Shown piece after piece: positions 1-8,432 of a DNA stretch of 8,432 nucleotides. The translations under genes were made by a program, and so were the position numbers. Source of the stretch: a bacterium (GTDB lineage: Bacteria; Myxococcota_A; Bradymonadia; UBA7976; UBA1532); the NCBI GenBank assembly GCA_030424955.1, contig JAUHVS010000217.1, positions 1 to 8,432 on the forward strand, given 5' to 3'. Positions within the stretch are counted from its first letter, which is position 1, and each line of letters begins with the position of its first letter. The notes beneath the pieces are model-generated. The model made no database searches, had not been told where the DNA came from, and saw only the letters and a program-made list of their open reading frames with translations.

Positions 1-644
1 AGGGCGGCCCCGACCGCGGCCACCGCCGCGAGGTACACCCGGCCGGGACCGATGGGCTCGGGAGCCGGCGGGCCGGGGGGCGGCGGAGCGGGATGCGGGG
101 GCGGGGCGACCACGACCACCGTCGGCCCCTCGGGGGCGTCGGCGGGCGTCGAGCGAGGGCGGGGGCCGTTTGGCGGGTGGTCGGACGGGGCCGGCTCCGG
201 CTCAGCGGCCTCGCGGGCGGCCTGGCTGCGGCGCGCCCAGTCGGGCAGCGGCGCGTCGTCGTAGCCCGCCAGCCGGGATCCGTCGCCGCGCCAGCCGGCC
301 TGATCGTCGGGCTCGGCCGCCGAAGCGTCATCGGTGTCGGGGGCGTCGTCGGTGTCGCGGGCGTCGGCGGCGTCGCGGTGAGCCGGCGGCTCAGCCGCCG
401 CGGCCGCCGGCGCAGGATCGGCCGCGGCGCTGAGGGTCGGCGCTGCGGCCGGGGCCTCGGCGGGCGACATGGAGGGCTCAGCTGAGGCGTCGGCCCCAGC
501 CGCGCAGCCCGGGCAGGCCGTGAGGCCGTCGCTGTCGATGGTGCGGCAGTCGGCGCACACGAGGCGGCCGCAGGTCACGCACGCCGCGACGGCGGACGCA
601 TGGGGGTGGGTGGCGCAGGTGAGCGCGCTGGGATCCAGGGGCAC
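1..644 (-). CDS. Zinc-finger (B-box-like) protein with long Ala/Pro/Asp-rich linker, probably membrane-anchored; C-terminus off the window
   Basis: An open frame of 214 codons without a stop reaches the window edge, so the C-terminus is missing. The start chosen is GTG at 644-642, six bases after the ffh stop and in the same frame as ffh. Later in-frame starts (two GTGs, one ATG) would cut into or remove the zinc motif. Residues 10-47 hold a regular metal-ligand array: C10-x2-H13, C22-x2-C25, C30-x2-C33 and C44-x2-C47, resembling B-box/zinc-ribbon modules. Residues 50-198 are low complexity, rich in Ala, Pro and Asp, with a small DTDDA repeat and proline runs near the end. From about residue 200 (GRVYLAAVAAVGAA) the chain turns hydrophobic, looking like the beginning of a membrane segment. 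Proteins with an N-terminal B-box-like finger, linker and membrane C-terminus are known from high-GC Gram-negatives, but their function is poorly defined. No specific role is assigned. It is probably co-transcribed with ffh. The reading frame is secure; the membrane anchor is inferred from a few residues. Confidence 0.72.
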   Translation of the reverse strand, partial: MPLDPSALTCATHPHASAVAACVTCGRLVCADCRTIDSDGLTACPGCAAGADASAEPSMSPAEAPAAAPTLSAAADPAPAAAAAEPPAHRDAADARDTDDAPDTDDASAAEPDDQAGWRGDGSRLAGYDDAPLPDWARRSQAAREAAEPEPAPSDHPPNGPRPRSTPADAPEGPTVVVVAPPPHPAPPPPGPPAPEPIGPGRVYLAAVAAVGAA

Positions 645-650
645 CCGCGC

Positions 651-2339
<1,689 letters not shown>

Positions 2340-2344
2340 CTGGG

Positions 2345-2348
2345 CCTC
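2345..2348 (-). promoter_or_regulatory. Ribosome binding site of ffh
   Basis: GAGG on the minus strand lies five bases before ATG 2339-2337. It fixes the ffh start against the longer open frame, which would add 49 residues with no Ffh similarity. Confidence 0.65.
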
Positions 2349-2430
2349 GGGTCCCTGGGGCAATGGCGTGGCGCCTGCGCGGACGCGGCGCCGATCCCCG
2401 GCGACGCGCGCCGGGCAAGCGGGGCTCCGG

Positions 2431-2459
2431 AGTCTATGGACCGGCCCCCAGATCGTCAA
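2431..2459 (-). promoter_or_regulatory. Putative sigma70-type promoter of ffh
   Basis: On the minus strand TTGACG (2459-2454) is followed after exactly 17 bases by TAGACT (2436-2431). These match the consensus boxes TTGACA and TATAAT at 5/6 and 4/6 positions. Transcription would begin near 2424, leaving a leader of about 85 nt before the ffh ATG. It is the best promoter match in the spacer, in a background too GC-rich to give many such matches by chance. Not proven. Confidence 0.55.
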
Positions 2460-2470
2460 GGTCGGCCACG

Positions 2471-2499
2471 TTGCGCCTGACCTCACGCCGGCCTACCAT
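2471..2499 (+). promoter_or_regulatory. Putative promoter of the Hsp70/J/uppS/cdsA/rseP unit
   Basis: TTGCGC (2471-2476) and TACCAT (2494-2499) are separated by 17 bases on the plus strand. Each keeps the key consensus bases (TTG of the -35; TA and the final AT of the -10). Transcription would start near 2506, giving a short leader of about 30 nt up to the GTG at 2536. The match is weaker than the opposite one. No sigma32-type heat-shock promoter was recognised. Confidence 0.4.
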
Positions 2500-2525
2500 G
2501 CCCAACAAATCCGCTCAGCGGGGCC

Positions 2526-2530
2526 GAGGA
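2526..2530 (+). promoter_or_regulatory. Ribosome binding site of the Hsp70-family gene
   Basis: GAGGA is followed by five bases (aaact) and then GTG 2536-2538. This decides the start: the open frame continues far upstream, but only antisense to ffh, and the nearby ATG at 2498 is in another frame. Confidence 0.75.
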
Positions 2531-2535
2531 AAACT

Positions 2536-4119
<1,584 letters not shown>

Positions 4120-4120
4120 C

Positions 4121-5071
4121 GTGGCCGACGTCGATCCGCCATCCCGCCGGCAGGCGCTGGTCGCCGTCACGGCCAACCCGGTGCGGCAGGCCTTCGTGCG
4201 CCTGCTGCAGGACGCCTTCGAGGTGCACGCCTTCGAGGACGGCGACGCCGCCTGGGAGCACGCCACCCAGCAGCCGGTCGATCTGGCCCTGATCAGCCGC
4301 GAGCTGCGGGGCGTGGCCGGCACCGTGCTGTGCGGGTTGCTGCGGCAGAGCAAGAAGGGCGACACGCTGGGGATCATCCTCACGTCCACGCGCTACCAGG
4401 ACCCCCTGACCGCCGCGAGCGATCTGAGCGCCCACGGGGCCGACGCCTGGCTGCCGCTGCCCGCCGCCCCGGAGCTGGTGGGCACCCGCGTGTGGGAGGT
4501 GCTCGCCCGCCGCGAGCCGCTCACCCGCCTGGGCCTGCTGCCGGACGCCGTCGCCGAGGCCCTGACCCCGGTGGTGCGGGACTTCGAGCACATGAGCTAC
4601 TTCGCGCTGCTGGGCGTGGGCGAGGACGCTGACTCGGCGGCGATCCAGCAGGGGTTCCACGCCCGCAGCCTGATCCTGCACCCCGATCGCCACGGGCGGC
4701 TCAAGGCCACCTACCCCTTCGTGTTCGCCCGGGTGACCGCGGCCTACCGGCGCCTGAGCGAGGCCTACAAGACCCTGACCGACGCGCAGACCCGCCGGGA
4801 GTACCTGCTGGCCTACCGGCGCCACGGCGCGGTGCGCCTGGAGCACGACGGCCGCGACGATCGCGCCCGCCAGGAGGTGCAGCGCTGCACCACCGACGCG
4901 GGCCGCGCGGCGGTGCTGGAGGCCCTCGAGATGCGCAGCCTGGGCGATCTGGAGGCGGGCCTGGAGGCCATGGACGTGGCCTTCGCCGCCGAGCCCGACA
5001 ACCCCGACGTGCACCGGCTGCGGGGCGCGTTCGCCAAGCTGGTCTCGGTCATCGAGCAAGGGGCGCTGTGA
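4121..5071 (+). CDS. J-domain co-chaperone with degenerate receiver-like N-terminus
   Basis: A 316-aa protein, probably the dedicated partner of the Hsp70 encoded one base upstream. Residues 11-128 follow the layout of a response-regulator receiver, but the working residues are replaced: the acidic cluster after strand 1 is TAN (17-19), the phosphoacceptor position is Ser59 (LALISREL), and the conserved Lys is Leu113 (GADAWLPLP). It would therefore be a pseudo-receiver that cannot be phosphorylated in the normal way. Residues 158-231 form a J domain: MSYFALLGV, the HPD triad at 187-189 that stimulates Hsp70 ATPase, then helices ending at RREYLLAYR. A charged stretch (233-260) leads to a helical C-terminus (263-312) resembling one TPR-like hairpin (AVLEALEMRSLGDLEAGLEAM). 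There is no zinc-finger or DnaJ substrate-binding domain, so this is a type III J protein, and no signal peptide or membrane segment is seen. It starts with GTG 4121; no strong ribosome site is visible, consistent with coupling to the upstream gene. The receiver-like call rests on pattern, not alignment. Confidence 0.85.
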   Translation: MADVDPPSRRQALVAVTANPVRQAFVRLLQDAFEVHAFEDGDAAWEHATQQPVDLALISRELRGVAGTVLCGLLRQSKKGDTLGIILTSTRYQDPLTAASDLSAHGADAWLPLPAAPELVGTRVWEVLARREPLTRLGLLPDAVAEALTPVVRDFEHMSYFALLGVGEDADSAAIQQGFHARSLILHPDRHGRLKATYPFVFARVTAAYRRLSEAYKTLTDAQTRREYLLAYRRHGAVRLEHDGRDDRARQEVQRCTTDAGRAAVLEALEMRSLGDLEAGLEAMDVAFAAEPDNPDVHRLRGAFAKLVSVIEQGAL

Positions 5072-5928
5072 GCTTGATCCCCCCCGCCCCCGAGCGGGCC
5101 GTGGCCCCGGTGGGGGCGGCGGCCGAGCCTGTGGTGGCCACCGAGCCGGCGGCCCCTGAGGCCGCGCCCGCCGCAGGCCCCGCTCCGGTCAAGGCGCTGG
5201 GCCGCCTGCCCCGCCACCTGGCGATCATCATGGACGGCAACGGGCGCTGGGCCGAGCAGCGGGGCCTGCCCCGCCACGCCGGCCACGCCGCGGGGGCCAA
5301 GGCCGTCAACCGCACCGTGCGCGCCTGCCGCGAGCTGGGCATCGAGGTGCTCACGCTGTACGCCTTCAGCGAGCAGAACTGGGCGCGGCCCGAGGACGAG
5401 GTCGAGGCGCTGATGCAGCTGCTGCACGACTACGTGCACGACGAGCGCTTCGAGATCCTCAACAACGGCATCCGCCTGACCACCATCGGGGACGTGGATC
5501 GCCTGCCCCGCTGGGTGAGCGGCCCGCTGCGGGCCCTGTGCGCCGAGAGCGCCAAGAACGAGGGCATGCTGCTGGCCCTGGCGCTGAGCTACGGCGGCCG
5601 CGAAGAGGTGCTGCGCAGCGTGCAGGCCCTGGCCCGCGAGGTGGCCGCCGGCCGGCTCGCCCCCGAGGCCATCGACGAGGCCGCCCTGGCCCGCGGCCTG
5701 TACACCGCCCAGTGGCCCGACCCCGATCTGGTGGTGCGCACCAGCGGTGAGGCCCGGCTGAGCAACTTCCTGCTGTGGCAGTCGGCCTACGCCGAGCTGT
5801 ACTTCACCGACGTGGCCTGGCCCGACTTCCAGCCCGCGCATCTCGACGAGGCCCTGCGCCACTACGCGCGCCGCGAACGCCGCTTCGGCAAGACCGGCGC
5901 CCAGCTCCGTGAGGAGGCTCCATGCTGA
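5068..5928 (+). CDS. uppS: Undecaprenyl diphosphate synthase (cis-prenyltransferase)
   Basis: Condenses isopentenyl diphosphate units onto farnesyl diphosphate in cis to make C55 undecaprenyl diphosphate, the lipid carrier for peptidoglycan and surface polysaccharides. It is 286 aa, against about 250 usually. The catalytic signature HLAIIMDGNGRWA spans 50-62, with Asp56 the magnesium-binding residue. Further family blocks are YAFSEQNWARP (98-108), LALSYGGREE (171-180, Ser where Asn is common) and DPDLVVRTSGEARLSNFLLW (218-237), followed by AYAELYFTDVAWPDF. Residues 1-45 are an Ala/Pro-rich extension before the enzyme proper. The GTG start overlaps the previous stop codon (GTGA, 4 bp) and has AAGGGG four bases upstream, supporting the long form. 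Internal starts that would remove the extension are not preceded by an obvious better site. It overlaps cdsA by 7 bp. The function is secure; the extension's role is unknown. Confidence 0.95.
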   Translation: MSLIPPAPERAVAPVGAAAEPVVATEPAAPEAAPAAGPAPVKALGRLPRHLAIIMDGNGRWAEQRGLPRHAGHAAGAKAVNRTVRACRELGIEVLTLYAFSEQNWARPEDEVEALMQLLHDYVHDERFEILNNGIRLTTIGDVDRLPRWVSGPLRALCAESAKNEGMLLALALSYGGREEVLRSVQALAREVAAGRLAPEAIDEAALARGLYTAQWPDPDLVVRTSGEARLSNFLLWQSAYAELYFTDVAWPDFQPAHLDEALRHYARRERRFGKTGAQLREEAPC

Positions 5929-6749
5929 GCCGGGTCCTCTCCGGCCTCGTGTTGGCCGGCGGCATCATCGCCGTGCTCCTCTACACCCCCGCCTGGGTCC
6001 TGGGCGTGATCGTGCTGGGCGCGCTGTTCCTGGCGGCCGGCGAGTTCGAGGCTATGGCCCACAAGACCCGCGGCGTGACGCTGCACGACAAGATCGTGCT
6101 GCGGCTGGCGGGCACGGTGGCGATCACCTGGCCGCTGCTCGAGGGCTACATCCCCGCCTACGGGCACGGCCGCGCGCTGATGCTGGCCTTCGTGATCCTG
6201 GCCATCGGCCGCCTGATGAGGCCCGATCCCATCGACGACGCCCTCAACCGGCTGTCGGCCGACGGCTTCGCCCTGCTCTACATGGGCGTGACCTTCCCCT
6301 ACATCTTCCAGCTGCGGCAGGTGAACGACCCCCACGGGGGCTGGGTCGTGCTGATGGTGATGGCCATCATCTTCGGCGGCGACACCGGCGCGTACTTCGC
6401 GGGCCGCACCCTGGGGCGGCACAAGCTGTACCCCAAGGTGAGCCCCAAGAAGACCATCGAGGGCGCGATCGGCGGCCTGTTGGCGGGGGTGGGCATCGCG
6501 TTCCTGGCGCGGGCGACCTTCCCGGGCCACGGCTCGCTGACCCCGCTGGACTGCGTGGCGCTGGGCGTGGGCGGGGCGGCCTTCGGGGTGGTGGGTGATC
6601 TGGTGGAGTCGCTGATGAAGCGCGCGTACGGCGTGAAGGACAGCGGCACCCTCATCCCCGGCCACGGCGGCGTGCTCGACCGGGTGGACGGCCTGCTGTT
6701 CAGCGGGCCCTTGCTGCTGTTCTACCTGGAGGCCGTCGTCCAGTGGTGA
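5922..6749 (+). CDS. cdsA: Phosphatidate cytidylyltransferase (CDP-diglyceride synthase)
   Basis: Integral membrane enzyme that converts phosphatidate and CTP to CDP-diacylglycerol, the precursor of all major bacterial phospholipids. It is 275 aa, normal for the family. It has several hydrophobic segments (for example 7-39, 60-75, 86-96, 115-128, 140-152, 181-198, 211-225, 258-272). The family signature lies near the C-terminus: SLMKRAYGVKDSGTLIPGHG (230-249) followed by GVLDRVD (250-256), with the conserved K-D, HGG and D-R-x-D residues present. Upstream, GGDTGAYFAGRTLGRHK and SPKKTIEGAIGG match the conserved CTP-transferase core. The start ATG 5922 has a strong GAGGAGG (5911-5917) four bases upstream. 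It overlaps uppS by 7 bp and rseP by 7 bp (or 4), so expression of the three is likely coupled. Nothing unusual in length or motifs. Confidence 0.96.
   Translation: MLSRVLSGLVLAGGIIAVLLYTPAWVLGVIVLGALFLAAGEFEAMAHKTRGVTLHDKIVLRLAGTVAITWPLLEGYIPAYGHGRALMLAFVILAIGRLMRPDPIDDALNRLSADGFALLYMGVTFPYIFQLRQVNDPHGGWVVLMVMAIIFGGDTGAYFAGRTLGRHKLYPKVSPKKTIEGAIGGLLAGVGIAFLARATFPGHGSLTPLDCVALGVGGAAFGVVGDLVESLMKRAYGVKDSGTLIPGHGGVLDRVDGLLFSGPLLLFYLEAVVQW
6728..6732 (+). promoter_or_regulatory. Ribosome binding site of rseP
   Basis: GGAGG lies within the end of cdsA, ten bases before GTG 6743 and thirteen before the adjacent GTG 6746. The spacing favours 6743 slightly, but either would give a nearly identical protein. 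Confidence 0.55.
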
Positions 6750-8410
6750 CCCTGCTCGCCACCATCGTCTTGCTCGGCGTGCTGATCACGGTGCACGAGC
6801 TTGGCCACTTCCTGGTGGCCAAGGCGGCGGGGGTGAAGTGCGAGGTCTTCTCCATCGGCTTCGGGCGCCCGCTGATCAAGAAGCAGATCGGCGAGACGGA
6901 GTACCGCATCGCGGTGTTCCCCGTGGGCGGCTACGTGAAGATGCTCGGCATGGAGCTGGACGGCCAGAAGGCCGTGGGCCGCGACGCCGGCCGCGATCTC
7001 ATGAGCAAGAAGCCCTGGACCCGCATCCTGATCTACGCCGCGGGCCCGGCGATGAACCTGATCCTGCCCTTCTTCATCATCGTGCCCTTCGTGGCCTTCA
7101 GCGACAGCGCCGACGAGGTGGTGGCCAACACGGTGGGCGCCGTGGACGAGGGCCTGCCCGCCTACGCCGCCGGGCTGCGCGCCGGCGACCGCATCGAGGC
7201 GGTGGATGGCGTGCGGGTCGACACCTTCTGGGAGATCGCCCAGGCCATCCACGGCTACGACGGCGACGGGCCGCTGCGGCTGACCATCCAGCGCGCCCAC
7301 GGCGAGCGGGCGCCGGTGCTGTCGGTGCTCCCGAAGCTGGTGGAGCGCACCGATCGGCGGGTGCGGTTCAGCAGCAAGTCGTGGCACATCGGCTTCCAGC
7401 CGGCGTACCTGGCGGCGGACGTGGCCATCGCCGATCCGGCGGGGCCCGTGGCCCGCGCGGGCGTGCGCACCTTCGACCGCATCCTGAAGGTGGGCGACAC
7501 CGCGATCACCCGGCTGATCGAGGCCGAGGCGGCGCTGGCGGCGGTGCCGCCGGGGGCCTCGGTGCCCCTCGAGATCGAGCGCGACGCGCCCGTCGATCCC
7601 GAGCTGGCCTTCCTGACCCGGCGGGCGCACCACACGCTGACCTACGTGGCCCCGCCGGCCGACACGCCGCTGGGCATCGACCACGCCTGGCGCTGCGTGA
7701 GCAGCGTGGCCCCCAACACGCCGGCGGCCGAGGTGCTGCAGGTGGGCGACTGCATCCTGGCGGTGGACGGCTACCGGCACAGCCTCGGCGCCTTCGTGCA
7801 GAACCGGCTGACCAACCAGCCCGACCAGCCCAAGACCCTGGTGGTGCGCCGCGACGGCGTGGAGCGCGAGGTCACGGTGGCGCCCCAGCGGGTGGTGCAC
7901 ACCGATCCCCTCGCGGGCGAGATCGAGCAGTGGCAGCTGGGCCTGGTGCTGATGATGCGCCCCGACACCGTCACCCCGCCCGATCGGGTGCGCAACGACG
8001 CCCGGCTGGCCCACGCCTGGTACCAGGCCAAGACCCAGGTGAGCCACGAGCTCCAGGTCACGCTGAACATGGTGGGCGGCCTGTTCACGGGCGCGGTGAG
8101 CCCGTCGCAGCTCAGCGGGCCCATCACCATCGCGGCGGTGGCCGGCCAGTACGCCCGCGCCGGCATCGACCACTTCCTGCACCTGATGATCATGCTGTCG
8201 CTGAGCATCGCGCTGCTGAACCTGCTGCCCGTGCCCGGGCTGGACGGCGGCCACATGATGGTGGCCACCATCGAGATGATCGTGCGCCGGCCGCTCTCGC
8301 CGCGCATGCAGCAGGGCCTGCAGATGGTGGGCTTCGCGATGATCCTGGTGCTGATCCTGTTCGTCACGGGCAACGATCTGCTGCGCCAGTGGCGCCTGCA
8401 CGGCGGCTGA
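6743..8410 (+). CDS. rseP: RseP-type site-2 intramembrane zinc metalloprotease with three PDZ-like segments
   Basis: Site-2 protease (MEROPS M50) that cuts substrates, classically anti-sigma factors, within the membrane during envelope stress signalling and may clear signal-peptide remnants. The first membrane segment carries the zinc/catalytic motif HELGH (18-22). A second segment contains GPAMN (101-105). The last part has LSGPITIA (457-464) and the third zinc ligand in NLLPVPGLDGGH (493-504; Asp501), followed by a final membrane helix (about 523-542). At 555 aa it is about 100 residues longer than E. coli RseP. Between the membrane segments are three PDZ-like stretches instead of two: about 124-196 (PAYAAGLRAGDRIEAVDGV), 225-282 (GPVARAGVRTFDRILKVGD) and 312-383 (TPAAEVLQVGDCILAVDGY). 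Start GTG 6743 or GTG 6746; the second gives the common 4-bp GTGA overlap with the cdsA stop. The uppS-cdsA-rseP order is typical, without dxr here. Function is secure from motifs; its actual substrate in this organism is unknown. Confidence 0.95.
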   Translation: MVTLLATIVLLGVLITVHELGHFLVAKAAGVKCEVFSIGFGRPLIKKQIGETEYRIAVFPVGGYVKMLGMELDGQKAVGRDAGRDLMSKKPWTRILIYAAGPAMNLILPFFIIVPFVAFSDSADEVVANTVGAVDEGLPAYAAGLRAGDRIEAVDGVRVDTFWEIAQAIHGYDGDGPLRLTIQRAHGERAPVLSVLPKLVERTDRRVRFSSKSWHIGFQPAYLAADVAIADPAGPVARAGVRTFDRILKVGDTAITRLIEAEAALAAVPPGASVPLEIERDAPVDPELAFLTRRAHHTLTYVAPPADTPLGIDHAWRCVSSVAPNTPAAEVLQVGDCILAVDGYRHSLGAFVQNRLTNQPDQPKTLVVRRDGVEREVTVAPQRVVHTDPLAGEIEQWQLGLVLMMRPDTVTPPDRVRNDARLAHAWYQAKTQVSHELQVTLNMVGGLFTGAVSPSQLSGPITIAAVAGQYARAGIDHFLHLMIMLSLSIALLNLLPVPGLDGGHMMVATIEMIVRRPLSPRMQQGLQMVGFAMILVLILFVTGNDLLRQWRLHGG

Positions 8411-8432
8411 TCCCCACCGATCGCCCTGTGCC

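Larger units (their letters stand above)
2340..2535. promoter_or_regulatory. Divergent intergenic region between ffh and the Hsp70-family gene
   Basis: This 196-bp spacer separates the two head-to-head transcription units and is the only sizeable non-coding stretch in the window. It carries a promoter-like sequence for each direction with the two -35 boxes facing away from each other, 11 bases apart (2454-2459 and 2471-2476). The ffh side has a GC-rich leader of roughly 85 nt. An 8-bp perfect palindrome, CTCCGGAG (2425-2432), overlaps the edge of the ffh -10 element and could be a binding site, though it may be chance. No CIRCE-type heat-shock repeat and no riboswitch were recognised. Some frames stay open across the spacer, but they show no protein-family similarity. 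Confidence 0.7.

Noticed and set aside
93..485. Plus-strand frames in the first 500 bases
   Set aside because: They are Arg/Gly-rich and without motifs, while the minus strand here carries a regular Cys/His zinc array in a fully open frame directly after ffh.
6722..8401. Long minus-strand frame (559 codons) antisense to rseP
   Set aside because: Same GC-bias artefact: rich in His, Gln, Arg and Gly, no motifs, opposite an unmistakable M50 protease.
8411..8432. Possible terminator after rseP
   Set aside because: Only 22 bases follow the stop; no hairpin or T-run is visible, so the operon may continue beyond the window.

Overview
The window is GC-rich (about 70%), gene-dense bacterial chromosome with strong G/C bias at third codon positions. 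No mobile element, RNA gene or CRISPR array was seen. The gene types (a B-box-like zinc-finger protein with an Ala/Pro linker, an Hsp70 paralogue with its own J protein, and the uppS-cdsA-rseP order) fit a high-GC Gram-negative such as a member of the Myxococcota. That assignment is inference; no marker here proves it.

Layout: two transcription units diverge from a 196-bp spacer (2340-2535). Leftward on the minus strand runs ffh (signal recognition particle GTPase). Six bases after its stop comes a partial gene for a zinc-finger protein with a long low-complexity linker, which runs off the left edge. Rightward run five tightly packed plus-strand genes: an Hsp70-family chaperone without the C-terminal lid; a J-domain co-chaperone with a degenerate receiver-like N-terminus; uppS; cdsA; and rseP. 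Their junctions are a 1-bp gap followed by overlaps of 4, 7 and 7 (or 4) bp, so they are very probably co-transcribed and translationally coupled. Each unit has a credible sigma70-like promoter in the spacer, placed back to back.

How the genes relate: Ffh delivers membrane proteins to the translocon. UppS makes the C55 lipid carrier for cell-wall and O-antigen synthesis, CdsA makes CDP-diacylglycerol for phospholipids, and RseP is the intramembrane protease of envelope stress signalling. The uppS-cdsA-rseP core is a common bacterial arrangement, but dxr, which often lies between cdsA and rseP, is absent here.

The most unusual part is the first two genes of the rightward unit: a lidless Hsp70 and a dedicated J protein with pseudo-receiver, J and helical C-terminal regions, joined to envelope biogenesis genes. 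Other oddities are a third PDZ-like segment in RseP and a duplicated Met/Gly-rich tail on Ffh.
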